From Pseudaminobacter soli (ex Li et al. 2025) (lineage in GTDB: Bacteria; Pseudomonadota; Alphaproteobacteria; Rhizobiales; Rhizobiaceae): a stretch of DNA of 64,000 nucleotides. The position numbers were made by a program, and so were the translations under genes. Below are positions 20,364-28,570 of this stretch, in pieces. The notes under the pieces were generated by a model, which saw only the letters and a program-made list of their open reading frames with translations, did no database searches and was not told where the DNA came from. Positions within the stretch are counted from its first letter, which is position 1; every line of letters begins with the position of its first letter. The stretch is taken from the NCBI RefSeq assembly GCF_029892515.1, contig NZ_JARXVF010000001.1, positions 434,001 through 498,000 on the forward strand. Direction: 5' to 3'.

Positions 20364-21221
20364 AGCGAAGCGCTTGGCGCCTGCCACGCACATCACGACG
20401 GCGGCGCTGACGACGAGCATCGACCAACCGATGGTTTCGTGCAGCAGGGTCGCGGCCAGCAGCAAGCCGAAGAAGGGCTGCAGAAGCTGCAACTGCCCCA
20501 CCCCCGCAATGCCGCCGAGTGCTAGCCCGCGATACCAGAAGACGAAGCCGATCAGCATGCTGAACAGCGACACATAGCCGAGCCCAAGCCACGCATCGCG
20601 GCCAACATCGGCAAACGAGGCAGGCATGGTGTAGAGCATCAGCGCCCCCATCACCGGTAGCGACACGACGAGCGCCCAGGAAATCACCTGCCAGCCGCCG
20701 AGCTTGCGCGACAGTTTTGCCCCTTCGGCATAGCCCAGGCCGCAGACCACGATCGCCGCCAGCATCAGAAGATCGCCCACCGGCGAGGCGGCAATGCCCT
20801 GCGTCAGCGCAAAGCCCGCGACGAGCGCACTGCCCAGCCCCGAAAACAGCCAGAAGGCCGGCTTCGGCCGCTCGCCGCCGCGCAGCACGCCAAAGATCGC
20901 GGTCGCCAGCGGCAACAGGCCGATGAAAACGATGGAATGGGCTGAGGTGACATATTGCAGCGCCAGCGCGGTCAGCAGCGGAAAGCCGACGACCACGCCC
21001 AGCGCCACCACCACGAGCGACACGAGATCCTCGCGCGACGGCCGCTTTTCGCGGAAAGCCACCAAAAGGCAAAGCGCTAGTAGCGCGGCGATCGTGGCGC
21101 GCGCGACCGTGAGGAACACGGGATCGAAATCCGCAACCGCCACGCGCGTGGCCGGCAGCGAGCCACTGAAGATCAGCACGCCGAGAAACCCGTTGATCCA
21201 ACCGCTCGCCGACTTGTCCAT
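20358..21221 (-). CDS. EamA/DMT-family transporter
   Basis: The 287-residue integral membrane protein shows about ten hydrophobic segments in two EamA repeats (e.g. LVSLVVVALGVVVGFPLLTAL and LLAATLLHETIGWSMLVVSA). It likely exports or imports small metabolites; the substrate is not predictable. It is divergent from a MocR-type regulator across a 103-bp gap containing an imperfect palindrome, which suggests regulation by that protein. MocR-DMT pairs are common and often concern amino acid-like compounds. Confidence 0.9.
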   Translation of the reverse strand: MDKSASGWINGFLGVLIFSGSLPATRVAVADFDPVFLTVARATIAALLALCLLVAFREKRPSREDLVSLVVVALGVVVGFPLLTALALQYVTSAHSIVFIGLLPLATAIFGVLRGGERPKPAFWLFSGLGSALVAGFALTQGIAASPVGDLLMLAAIVVCGLGYAEGAKLSRKLGGWQVISWALVVSLPVMGALMLYTMPASFADVGRDAWLGLGYVSLFSMLIGFVFWYRGLALGGIAGVGQLQLLQPFFGLLLAATLLHETIGWSMLVVSAAVVMCVAGAKRFAS

Positions 21222-21284
21222 GCCACGCTCCTGTTTGAACGCGGTATCGATCTTGCCGGCTGGCGCTGCCAGAGACAGTGCGGT

Positions 21285-21302
21285 ACAGGTTTGTCAAACT
21301 GT
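21285..21302. promoter_or_regulatory. Candidate MocR operator
   Basis: ACAGGTTTG-T-CAAACTGT is an imperfect palindrome (core GTTTG/CAAAC) between the EamA transporter and the MocR gene. Its position fits an operator for the divergent promoters. Confidence 0.45.
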
Positions 21303-21324
21303 ATTGCTCACGGAACCAGTACGG

Positions 21325-22725
21325 ATGACTTTGCAGCAACGCGTCGAAGACGAAACCGGCACACTGGTCGAGCAGGTGATGCAGGCGATCCGCCATCGCA
21401 TCGCCACTCGCACCTTGGCGCCGGGCGCAAAACTCCCCTCCATCCGCGGCTTTGCCGAAACCATGCAGGTTTCGAAATCGACGGTAGTGGAAGCCTATGA
21501 CCGGCTTGCCGCCGAAGGCCTGATCCGCTCGCGGCGCGGCGCAGGCTTCTATGTCGCCGGCCATTTGCCGCCGCTTTCGCTGGCCGAGATAGGGCCGCGC
21601 CTCGACCGTGAGGTCGACCCTCTCTGGGTGTCGCGACAGTCTCTGGAAGCAGGCGACACGATGCTCAAGCCCGGCTGCGGCTGGCTGCCCCGGGAATGGA
21701 TGCCCGACGAAGCGATCCGGCGGGCGCTTCGCACGCTGGCGCGTTCGGAACAGGTCGACCTCACCGATTACAGCCCGCCGCTCGGGCTGAAGCCCATGCG
21801 CCAGCTCCTGTCGCGCCGCATGGCCGAGCATGGCATCGAGGCGGAGCCGCGCCAGATCATGCTGACGGAATCGGGGTCCCAGGCCATCGACCTGCTCTGC
21901 CGCTTCCTGCTCGAACCCGGCGACACCGTGCTGGTCGACGACCCATGCTACTTCAACTTCCACGCCATGCTGCGGGCGCACCGCGCCAGGGTGATCGGCG
22001 TTCCCTACACGCCGACGGGGCCCGACCTCGAAGCCTTCGCCCAGGCGCTCGCGGAGCATCGGCCGCGCCTCTACATCACCAATTCCGGCCTGCACAATCC
22101 GACCGGCGCGACCCTGTCACCGTTGACCGCACACCGCCTGCTGAAGCTCGCCGAACAGCATGGCCTGACCATCATCGAGGACGACATCTTCGCCGATTTC
22201 GAGCCCGAACCGGCGCCGCGGCTTGCCGCCTTCGACGGGCTTGAGCGCGTCATCCATATCGGCAGCTTTTCCAAGACTCTGTCGGCAGCGGTGCGCTGCG
22301 GCTTCGTCGCCGCGCGGCCGGACTGGATCGAGGGACTGATCGATCTCAAGCTCGCCACTTCCTTCGGCGGTGGGCATTTTTCGGCCGAGCTGGTGCACGC
22401 CCTCTTGAAGGACGGCAGCTATCGCAAGCATGTCGAAGCCTTGCGCGAGCGGCTGGCCCGCGCAATGAGCGAGGTCGGCCCGCGCTTGAAGAAGCTCGGC
22501 CTAACGCCCTGGATCGAGCCGCGCGCCGGCATGTTCCTCTGGTGCAGCCTGCCGGATGGTATGGAGGCGGCTACCATCGCGCGGCGCGCGCTGGCCGAAA
22601 ATGTCGTGCTGGCGCCCGGCAACGCCTTCAGCCTGTCTCAATCGGCCAATGGCTTCCTGCGCTTCAACGTGGCGCAGTCGCTCGATCCGCGCGTCTTTTC
22701 GGTGCTCGAACGGGCGATGGGCTGA
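21325..22725 (+). CDS. MocR-type regulator: GntR winged helix fused to a class I aminotransferase domain
   Basis: The 466-residue protein has an N-terminal GntR helix-turn-helix (about 10-75; PGAKLPSIRGFAETMQVSKST, RRGAGFYV) and a fold-type I aminotransferase domain. The PLP lysine is in HIGSFSKTLSAAVRCGF, preceded by SGLHNPTGATL and IIEDDIFADF. It is a transcription factor that senses PLP or an amine. The start at 21325 gives MTLQQRVEDE; the frame is open much further upstream but opposes the transporter gene. Confidence 0.92.
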   Translation: MTLQQRVEDETGTLVEQVMQAIRHRIATRTLAPGAKLPSIRGFAETMQVSKSTVVEAYDRLAAEGLIRSRRGAGFYVAGHLPPLSLAEIGPRLDREVDPLWVSRQSLEAGDTMLKPGCGWLPREWMPDEAIRRALRTLARSEQVDLTDYSPPLGLKPMRQLLSRRMAEHGIEAEPRQIMLTESGSQAIDLLCRFLLEPGDTVLVDDPCYFNFHAMLRAHRARVIGVPYTPTGPDLEAFAQALAEHRPRLYITNSGLHNPTGATLSPLTAHRLLKLAEQHGLTIIEDDIFADFEPEPAPRLAAFDGLERVIHIGSFSKTLSAAVRCGFVAARPDWIEGLIDLKLATSFGGGHFSAELVHALLKDGSYRKHVEALRERLARAMSEVGPRLKKLGLTPWIEPRAGMFLWCSLPDGMEAATIARRALAENVVLAPGNAFSLSQSANGFLRFNVAQSLDPRVFSVLERAMG

Positions 22726-22728
22726 GGC

Positions 22729-23214
22729 TCACAGGACCAGTCGATATTCCCGCTCCAGCCTGCCAGAACGCGGGTGGATTTTGCCCTCGCCGTGCACTCG
22801 CCAGTCCATGCGCTCATAGAGCCTGACCGCCGAAGGATTGTCGGCGTAGACGGAAAGCCTCGCCTGCACAAAGCCGCGCAGTTTCAGCTCCCGCGCGACG
22901 CCCTCCAGCAAGAAACCACCCACGCCACGTCTCCACCAGGCGGTCGCGACGCCGAGATAGTGGATTTCCGCTTCGCGGTCTTTCGCCTCGTCTACGGGCG
23001 CGATGGCGGCAAATGCGGCAACTACCTCGCCCGCGAGCACGACCGGCAGAAACGCACGTGATGAACCGTCGAGGACACGCTGGATGATCGGTCGCGCAAG
23101 TTCGAGCGGCGCCACGTCCGCATCGCGATCCCGCCTGGCCGTCGCCTCAGCCCAGATCCCGGCCGCCGCATCGACATGCGTGGCGGTGCCGTCGATCAGT
23201 CGAAACTGCGACAT
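22729..23214 (-). CDS. GNAT family N-acetyltransferase
   Basis: The 161-residue protein has the GNAT pattern: acetyl-CoA loop WWRRGVGGFLLEG (Q/RxxGxG/A type), strand VQARLSVYADNPSAVRLYERMDW, the usual C-terminal signature. The substrate is unknown. Its ATG overlaps the TGA of the upstream MarR gene (TGATG), which points to translational coupling and a shared operon. Confidence 0.88.
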   Translation of the reverse strand: MSQFRLIDGTATHVDAAAGIWAEATARRDRDADVAPLELARPIIQRVLDGSSRAFLPVVLAGEVVAAFAAIAPVDEAKDREAEIHYLGVATAWWRRGVGGFLLEGVARELKLRGFVQARLSVYADNPSAVRLYERMDWRVHGEGKIHPRSGRLEREYRLVL

Positions 23215-23648
23215 CACCCTTCCTCTCCGACATTGCCGCGAAGGCGAGCCAGCGCCCGGTCGAGCATCGCAATCTCCTGTTCGTCAAAGCCGTCGCGCAG
23301 GCGCCTGTCGAAGGCAATGGCCGCCTCGCGCAACTGCAGGAATTTTTCTTCGCCGGCAGGCGTCAGCTCCACCTGATGCGTTCGCCGGTTGGCTGGGTCC
23401 CGGCGGCGCACCAGAAGTCCCGCGGCTTCCAGCCCGTTCAGATGATGGGTCAGCGTTGCGCCCTGGACGCCGATCGCAGCCGCCAGTTCGCGCTGGCTGG
23501 CGCTCTTGCGCATTTTCACGGTCAGCAGCGTCAGCCACACCGGCAGGCTGCCGCCGGCACGGCCGAGCTCATCATCGAAGGCGCGACCGACAAGACGGGC
23601 GGTGCGATTGAGCGAAAGGCCGATGGGCGGGTGGCGAGGTGGCGTCAT
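23214..23648 (-). CDS. MarR family transcriptional regulator
   Basis: The 144-residue MarR protein has helix SASQRELAAAIGVQGATLTHHLNGLEAAGLL and wing RRDPANRRTHQVELT. It is coupled to the GNAT gene by a 1-nt stop-start overlap and is divergent from a small membrane protein gene, with an inverted repeat in the 84-bp gap. The start at 23648 gives normal family length. Confidence 0.87.
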   Translation of the reverse strand: MTPPRHPPIGLSLNRTARLVGRAFDDELGRAGGSLPVWLTLLTVKMRKSASQRELAAAIGVQGATLTHHLNGLEAAGLLVRRRDPANRRTHQVELTPAGEEKFLQLREAAIAFDRRLRDGFDEQEIAMLDRALARLRGNVGEEG

Positions 23649-23686
23649 GAACCGACAATAGCACGATATAGATTGACATCGAATAA

Positions 23687-23698
23687 TTAGATTTCTAA
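23687..23698. promoter_or_regulatory. Candidate MarR operator
   Basis: TTAGA-TT-TCTAA is a perfect inverted repeat in an AT-rich 40-bp patch between the MarR gene and the divergent membrane protein gene. Its placement suggests autoregulation and control of both sides. Confidence 0.5.
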
Positions 23699-23732
23699 CG
23701 CTTAAGAGCAGAAAGCTGCAAGGGAGAATAGC

Positions 23733-24140
23733 ATGCAGTATGTCTACATCGTCACCATTGCCCTTCACGTGATCACCGGCGTCTATTGGGCCGGCAGCAC
23801 GATCACGCTCGCCCGCGCACCGGAAATCCAGGCCGAAAAGTTCTTCTCCTCGCAGATGGGCGCCGCGGTCGTCGCCATGCTCACCGGCCTGCTCTTGTGG
23901 CACTTCTTCCATGAGCCCAATTTCGGCCCGATGGAGCAGGTGCTCGCCGTCGGCGCGCTTGCAGCTGTCGCCGCGGCCGGCGTGCAAGGCGCATTCGTCG
24001 GATCGGCGCGCCGCAAGCTTGTCGGCGCGAGCCAGAGCGAGCAGGCATCGCTGCGCGCAAGAATGTCGAAGGGCGAACGCATCGCAGCGGCTCTGCTGGT
24101 GATCACCGTCATCTGCATGGCGATCGCGCGGATGGTCTGA
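23733..24140 (+). CDS. Small integral membrane protein of unknown function
   Basis: The 135-residue protein has four predicted membrane segments (about 5-25, 45-62, 70-90, 112-132), starting MQYVYIVTIALHVITGVYWAG. A histidine lies in the first helix and HFFH between helices 2 and 3, which recalls small heme- or copper-associated membrane families, but I do not recognise it. GGGAGAA precedes the ATG. The divergent MarR regulator with an operator-like repeat suggests inducible expression. Confidence 0.75.
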   Translation: MQYVYIVTIALHVITGVYWAGSTITLARAPEIQAEKFFSSQMGAAVVAMLTGLLLWHFFHEPNFGPMEQVLAVGALAAVAAAGVQGAFVGSARRKLVGASQSEQASLRARMSKGERIAAALLVITVICMAIARMV

Positions 24141-24205
24141 CGATTGCGGATCGCAAATCGTCGAATGGCTTTTCCGCCGGCCTCGAATCCGGGTAATATG
24201 GCGGC

Positions 24206-26062
24206 ATGCCGATCCGTCAGTTAACCGATACGATGATCAACCAGATCGCTGCCGGCGAGGTCATCGAACGTCCGGCAAGCGTGGTCAAGGAACTGGTCGA
24301 GAACGCTCTCGATGCAGGCGCCGGCCGCGTGGAGGTCGCCACAGCTGGCGGCGGCCTGAACCTCATCCGTGTCAGCGACGACGGCTCGGGCATTCCGGAG
24401 CCTGAGCTGGAGCTCGCCGTCTCGCGCCACTGCACGTCGAAGCTGAGCGACGACATCCATGACATCCGCTCGCTCGGCTTCCGCGGCGAGGCGCTGCCCT
24501 CGATCGGCTCCGTCTCGCGGCTCACCATCCGCTCGCGCACGGCAAAAGCCGATGCGGCCGCCGAGATTTCCATCGAGGGTGGCAACGTCTCCTCGGTGCG
24601 GCCGGCAGCAGCCAATCGCGGCACCTCGGTGGAGGTGCGCGACCTGTTCTTCGCCACGCCCGCGCGGCTGAAATTCATGAAGGGCGAGCGCGCCGAGGCC
24701 ACGGCAATCGGCGACGTGGTCAAGCGCATCGCCATCGCCTTCCCTCAGGTACGCTTCTCCCTCTCCGGCCCTGACCGCAGCACGATGGAACTGCCGGCTA
24801 CCGACGACACGCCCGAAGGCCGCCTTGCCCGGGTCGCCCAGGTCATGGGCAAGGAATTTCCGCAAAACTCCATTGCGATTGACGCCATGCGCGAGGACGT
24901 GAGCCTCGCCGGCCACGTCTCGATCCCGTCCTATTCGCGCGCCAACGCGCTGCAGCAATATGCCTATGTCAACGGCCGACCGGTGCGCGACAAGCTGATC
25001 GCCTCGGCCATCCGCGGCGCTTATGCCGACGTCTTGCCGCGCGATCGCCACGCCGTCACCGTACTGTTCCTGACGCTCGATCCCGCAACGGTCGACGTCA
25101 ATGTGCATCCGGCCAAGGCCGACGTGCGCTTCCGCGATCCCGGGCTGGTGCGCGGGCTGATCGTCGGCGCCGTCCGCGAAGCGCTCGCCAAGGCGGGGCT
25201 GCGCTCGGCGACGTCCGGCGCTTCGGCCATGATGAGCGCCTTCCGCCCCGGCGCGGCCAGCTATGGCCATCCCGGCCCGGCCAATGGGCATCGCAGCTTC
25301 AATCCCGGCTTCCGGGCCGCGAGCGGTGCCGGCTTCGACGCCGCGCGCTCGCCCCATCGGCCGCTGGAGCCTACGGGAGCCGGCTTTGCGGAAGCCGTGC
25401 AGGCAAGCTTCGACACCGGCCCCTCGACCGCCAGCGTCGATGCCCGCGCCGGCCAGGCGGAAATTTCCGAGGCGCTGCTCCAGATGCAGCTCGGCGCCGC
25501 GCGCGCCCAGGTGCATCAGAACTACATCGTCGCCCAGACGGCGGATTCGCTCGTCATCGTCGACCAGCACGCCGCGCATGAGCGGCTGGTCTACGAGGCG
25601 CTGAAGAACGCGATCCATTCACGCCCCTTGCCCGCGCAGATGCTACTTTTGCCCGAGATCGTCGACCTGCCGGAAGACGATGCCACGCGCCTTGCCGTGC
25701 ACGCCGAGACGCTGCGCCAGTTCGGCCTCGGCATCGAGCGCTTCGGCCCCGGTGCGATCGCGGTGCGCGAGACGCCGGCGATGCTCGGCGAGACCGACGT
25801 GGCGCAGCTCGTGCGCGACCTTGCCGACGAGATCGCCGACAACGACACCACCGAGACGCTGAAGGCCCGGCTCGACAAGATCGCTGCCACCATGGCCTGC
25901 CACGGCTCGGTGCGCTCGGGCCGACGGCTGCTGCCAGAGGAGATGAACGCACTCTTGCGGCAGATGGAGGCCACGCCCGGCTCGGGCACCTGCAACCACG
26001 GCCGCCCCACCTATATCGAGCTCAAGCTCGCCGATATCGAGCGCCTGTTCGGGCGCCGGTGA
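24206..26062 (+). CDS. mutL: DNA mismatch repair protein MutL (endonuclease-type)
   Basis: The 618-residue protein has the GHKL ATPase N-terminus ([24 protein letters not shown]) to about residue 330, a variable Gly/Pro-rich linker, and the C-terminal dimerisation domain from about 430. The C-terminus contains the endonuclease motif [12 protein letters not shown] (DQHA-X2-E-X4-E), [16 protein letters not shown] and LFGRR. This is expected in bacteria lacking MutH, where MutL itself nicks the strand to be repaired. Confidence 0.97.
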   Translation: MPIRQLTDTMINQIAAGEVIERPASVVKELVENALDAGAGRVEVATAGGGLNLIRVSDDGSGIPEPELELAVSRHCTSKLSDDIHDIRSLGFRGEALPSIGSVSRLTIRSRTAKADAAAEISIEGGNVSSVRPAAANRGTSVEVRDLFFATPARLKFMKGERAEATAIGDVVKRIAIAFPQVRFSLSGPDRSTMELPATDDTPEGRLARVAQVMGKEFPQNSIAIDAMREDVSLAGHVSIPSYSRANALQQYAYVNGRPVRDKLIASAIRGAYADVLPRDRHAVTVLFLTLDPATVDVNVHPAKADVRFRDPGLVRGLIVGAVREALAKAGLRSATSGASAMMSAFRPGAASYGHPGPANGHRSFNPGFRAASGAGFDAARSPHRPLEPTGAGFAEAVQASFDTGPSTASVDARAGQAEISEALLQMQLGAARAQVHQNYIVAQTADSLVIVDQHAAHERLVYEALKNAIHSRPLPAQMLLLPEIVDLPEDDATRLAVHAETLRQFGLGIERFGPGAIAVRETPAMLGETDVAQLVRDLADEIADNDTTETLKARLDKIAATMACHGSVRSGRRLLPEEMNALLRQMEATPGSGTCNHGRPTYIELKLADIERLFGRR

Positions 26063-26071
26063 GGATCAACT

Positions 26072-26100
26072 CCGTCACGCGGCTGTCATCGAAACGTGAT
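26072..26100 (+). promoter_or_regulatory. PHO-box-like array at the glycosyltransferase start
   Basis: Three heptamers at 11-bp spacing resemble the PhoB half-site CTGTCAT: CCGTCAC (26072-26078), CTGTCAT (26083-26089, exact) and ACGTGAT (26094-26100). They lie directly after mutL and end 11 bp before the first ATG of the glycosyltransferase. PhoB control is inference. Confidence 0.45.
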
Positions 26101-26111
26101 GAAAGCCGCCC

Positions 26112-27221
26112 ATGCAGAGCGAAACGGCCGGAGAGTCGGCCAACCACCTTTCCGGACCTCATGAGGCGGTGTGTGAGCCGGCTCAGCGAATCCTGATCGT
26201 TACCGACGCCTGGCATCCGCAAATCAACGGCGTGGTGCGCACGCTGGAGCGGCTTTCGGAAGAGCTGGAAGCCAAGGGCTGTGTGGTCGAGATGCTCACC
26301 CCGCAGGGTTCTCGCAGCATTCCCCTGCCCTCCTATGCCGACATCCGGCTGGCGCTGGTCACGCCGTGGCATATCGCGAGGTGCATCCGCAGTGCCCGGC
26401 CCGATCATATCCACATCGCCACCGAAGGCCCGCTCGGCATGCTCGCGCGCCGCTTCTGCCTGCGGAACGGCCTGTCCTTCACCACCAGCTACCACACCCG
26501 GTTCCCGGAATATCTCAGCGCCCGTGCGCCGGTTCCCGAGCGCTGGAGCTACGCCTGGCTGCGGCGCTTCCACAATGCCGGCAGCGGCACGCTGGTGGCG
26601 ACGCCCTCGCTGGCGGCAGAGCTTGCCGAACGCGGTTTCCTGCATGTGAAGCCGTGGACGCGCGGCGTGGACACGAAGCACTACCGGCCGGACCGGCCGC
26701 AGGTGCTCGACCTGCCGCGACCGATTTTCCTGTCGGTCGGCCGCGTTGCGGTGGAAAAGAACCTGCCCGCCTTCCTCGATCTCGACCTGCCCGGCAGCAA
26801 GCTGGTGGTCGGCGACGGCCCGGATCTCGAACGACTGCGCACCGTCTATCCGAACGTCTCCTTCGTAGGCGCCAAGACCGGCGAGGAACTCGCCGACATC
26901 TATGCCAGTGCCGACGTCTTCGTCTTCCCGAGCCGCACCGACACGTTCGGTATCGTGCTTCTGGAAGCGCTGGCGAGCGGCGTTCCGGTTGCCGCCTATC
27001 CCGTCACCGGCCCTATCGACGTGCTTGGCGATGGCGAAGGCGGTGCACTGTCGGAGGACTTGCAGAAGGCGGCGCTCGAAGCTGTCGGCATTTCCCGGGA
27101 GGCGGCGCGTGCCAAGGCGCTACGCTACAGCTGGGCGGCCTGCGCCGATATCTTCCTCGAACATGCGCGCGCGGCCCATTGCGGCAATAAGCCGGGCAAC
27201 GAGATTAAGCCTTTCGCTTGA
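26112..27221 (+). CDS. GT4-family glycosyltransferase (glycolipid/mannosyltransferase-like)
   Basis: The 369-residue GT-B enzyme opens its core with RILIVTDAWHPQINGVVRTL and has the donor-site motif FPSRTDTFGIVLLEALASGVPVAAYPVTGP, where the E7 glutamates bind nucleotide sugar. It resembles MgtA/SqdX-type transferases that glycosylate diacylglycerol or phosphoinositides. About 25 residues precede the usual family start, so the GTG at 26169 may be the true start. That would fit a PHO-box-driven transcript beginning near 26110-26120. The acceptor is not known. Confidence 0.87.
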   Translation: MQSETAGESANHLSGPHEAVCEPAQRILIVTDAWHPQINGVVRTLERLSEELEAKGCVVEMLTPQGSRSIPLPSYADIRLALVTPWHIARCIRSARPDHIHIATEGPLGMLARRFCLRNGLSFTTSYHTRFPEYLSARAPVPERWSYAWLRRFHNAGSGTLVATPSLAAELAERGFLHVKPWTRGVDTKHYRPDRPQVLDLPRPIFLSVGRVAVEKNLPAFLDLDLPGSKLVVGDGPDLERLRTVYPNVSFVGAKTGEELADIYASADVFVFPSRTDTFGIVLLEALASGVPVAAYPVTGPIDVLGDGEGGALSEDLQKAALEAVGISREAARAKALRYSWAACADIFLEHARAAHCGNKPGNEIKPFA

Positions 27222-27276
27222 CCTTGCCGGCGATTTGTGGCGGAACAATCCTGCAACACAGGCATTGAGCACGACC

Positions 27277-27519
27277 ATGATGAACCGTTTCGAGGGCCCC
27301 GGCGCCCGGGAAGCCCGCATCCGCTATCTCGACGGCGACTTTCAGGTCACCAGCCCGGGAGCATTCGTGCGCTGCGTCGTCACCGGCGAGTCGATTCCGC
27401 TCGATGAGCTGAAGTACTGGAGCGTCGCGCGCCAGGAGCCCTATGTCAGCGCCAGCGTCTCGCTGCAGCGCGAACTCGAGGCCAATCCCGAACTACGGGT
27501 ACGGCGCGCTTCCAAATAA
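27277..27519 (+). CDS. DUF2093 family protein
   Basis: The 80-residue small protein matches DUF2093 of Rhizobiales (FEGPGAREARIRYLDGDFQVTSPG, CVVTGESIPLDELKYWSV). Its function is unknown. It has no signal peptide or membrane segment. Tandem ATG codons at 27277 and 27280 leave a one-residue ambiguity. It is convergent with lpxK. Confidence 0.85.
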   Translation: MMNRFEGPGAREARIRYLDGDFQVTSPGAFVRCVVTGESIPLDELKYWSVARQEPYVSASVSLQRELEANPELRVRRASK

Positions 27520-27529
27520 GCGACCAGCC

Positions 27530-27546
27530 GCGGGGGCTTCCCCCGC
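27530..27546. terminator. Short GC hairpin between DUF2093 gene and lpxK
   Basis: GCGGGGG (27530-27536) and CCCCCGC (27540-27546) form a 7-bp stem with a 3-nt loop in the 29-bp gap between convergent genes. No T-run follows, so it is at best a weak bidirectional terminator. Confidence 0.45.
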
Positions 27547-27548
27547 GC

Positions 27549-28568
27549 TTAGCTTGCCCGCCTGCGGCGCCAGATTTCCAGCGTTTCCTGGATGATCAGC
27601 CGCGGCGCGTGGTTTAGCTCGAACACCGCGTCGATCTCCAGAACGCCCATCCGATCGAGGAAAGCCTGCGGCGCGCCATGGCGCAGGCGCACGGCATCCT
27701 TGGCGGTCGTCACCAGTTCGAGACCGCCGGCTCGCGCCGCGGCCAACAGTTCGTTGAATTCGTCTTCCTCATAGACATGGTGGTCGCCGAAGGAACGCGT
27801 CATATCCACCATGCCGCCGGCCCGCCGCAGCGTGTCGTAGAACTTTTCCGGATGGCCGATGCCGGCAAAGGCCAGGAAGCGGCGTCCGGCAAAGGCCAGC
27901 TCGTTTCGCGGCCGCGCGGCGGCCTCATAGACTGCCTTGCCGGCGCGCGAGGCCTTGCGCACGATGGCGTCGGCGGCGGTGCCCTCGCCCATTTTCAGCA
28001 CCGCATCGGCAAAACGCAGTTGCGAGACCAGCGGCGCGCGCAGCGGCCCTCCGGGAATGACATGGCCGTTGCCGACGCCGTAGCGCGCGTCGACCACCAG
28101 CAGCGCATAGTCGATATGGATATGCGCGCTCTGGAAGCCGTCGTCCATGATCAGGAAATCGCACCCCTGCTCCACCAAAAGCTTGGCGCCGGCGGCGCGG
28201 CTCGGCGTGACCGCCACCGGCGCATGCTCGGCAAGCAGCAACGGCTCGTCGCCGACATATTTGGCAGTGTCGTGATGCGTATCCACGATATGCGGCTGCC
28301 CGAAGCTGCCGCCATGGCCGCGCGAGAGGAAACCGGGCGAAAGCCCCATGCGCTTGGCCTCATCGGCCAGCGCGATGGCCACCGGCGTCTTGCCCGAGCC
28401 GCCGACCGTGAAATTGCCGACGCACAGCACCGGCAGGTCGAACCGCTCGCGCTTGGCCGTCACCATGCGGCGGCCGGCCACCACCCCGTAAAGGGCGGAA
28501 AAAGGCGACAGCGTATAGGCGCGCCAATCCGGCTTTTTCCACCAGAAGGGCGGCGCCTCGCTCGCCAT
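27549..28568 (-). CDS. lpxK: Tetraacyldisaccharide 4'-kinase
   Basis: The 339-residue inner-membrane kinase phosphorylates the lipid A disaccharide at the 4' position. The P-loop GGSGKTP follows LCVGNFTV; the catalytic MDDGFQ motif is present, and MASEAPPFWWKKPDWRAY gives the amphipathic N-terminus. It lies 2 bp after waaA in the same transcript, so Kdo transfer and lipid A phosphorylation are co-expressed. Confidence 0.96.
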   Translation of the reverse strand: MASEAPPFWWKKPDWRAYTLSPFSALYGVVAGRRMVTAKRERFDLPVLCVGNFTVGGSGKTPVAIALADEAKRMGLSPGFLSRGHGGSFGQPHIVDTHHDTAKYVGDEPLLLAEHAPVAVTPSRAAGAKLLVEQGCDFLIMDDGFQSAHIHIDYALLVVDARYGVGNGHVIPGGPLRAPLVSQLRFADAVLKMGEGTAADAIVRKASRAGKAVYEAAARPRNELAFAGRRFLAFAGIGHPEKFYDTLRRAGGMVDMTRSFGDHHVYEEDEFNELLAAARAGGLELVTTAKDAVRLRHGAPQAFLDRMGVLEIDAVFELNHAPRLIIQETLEIWRRRRAS

Positions 28569-28570
28569 GC

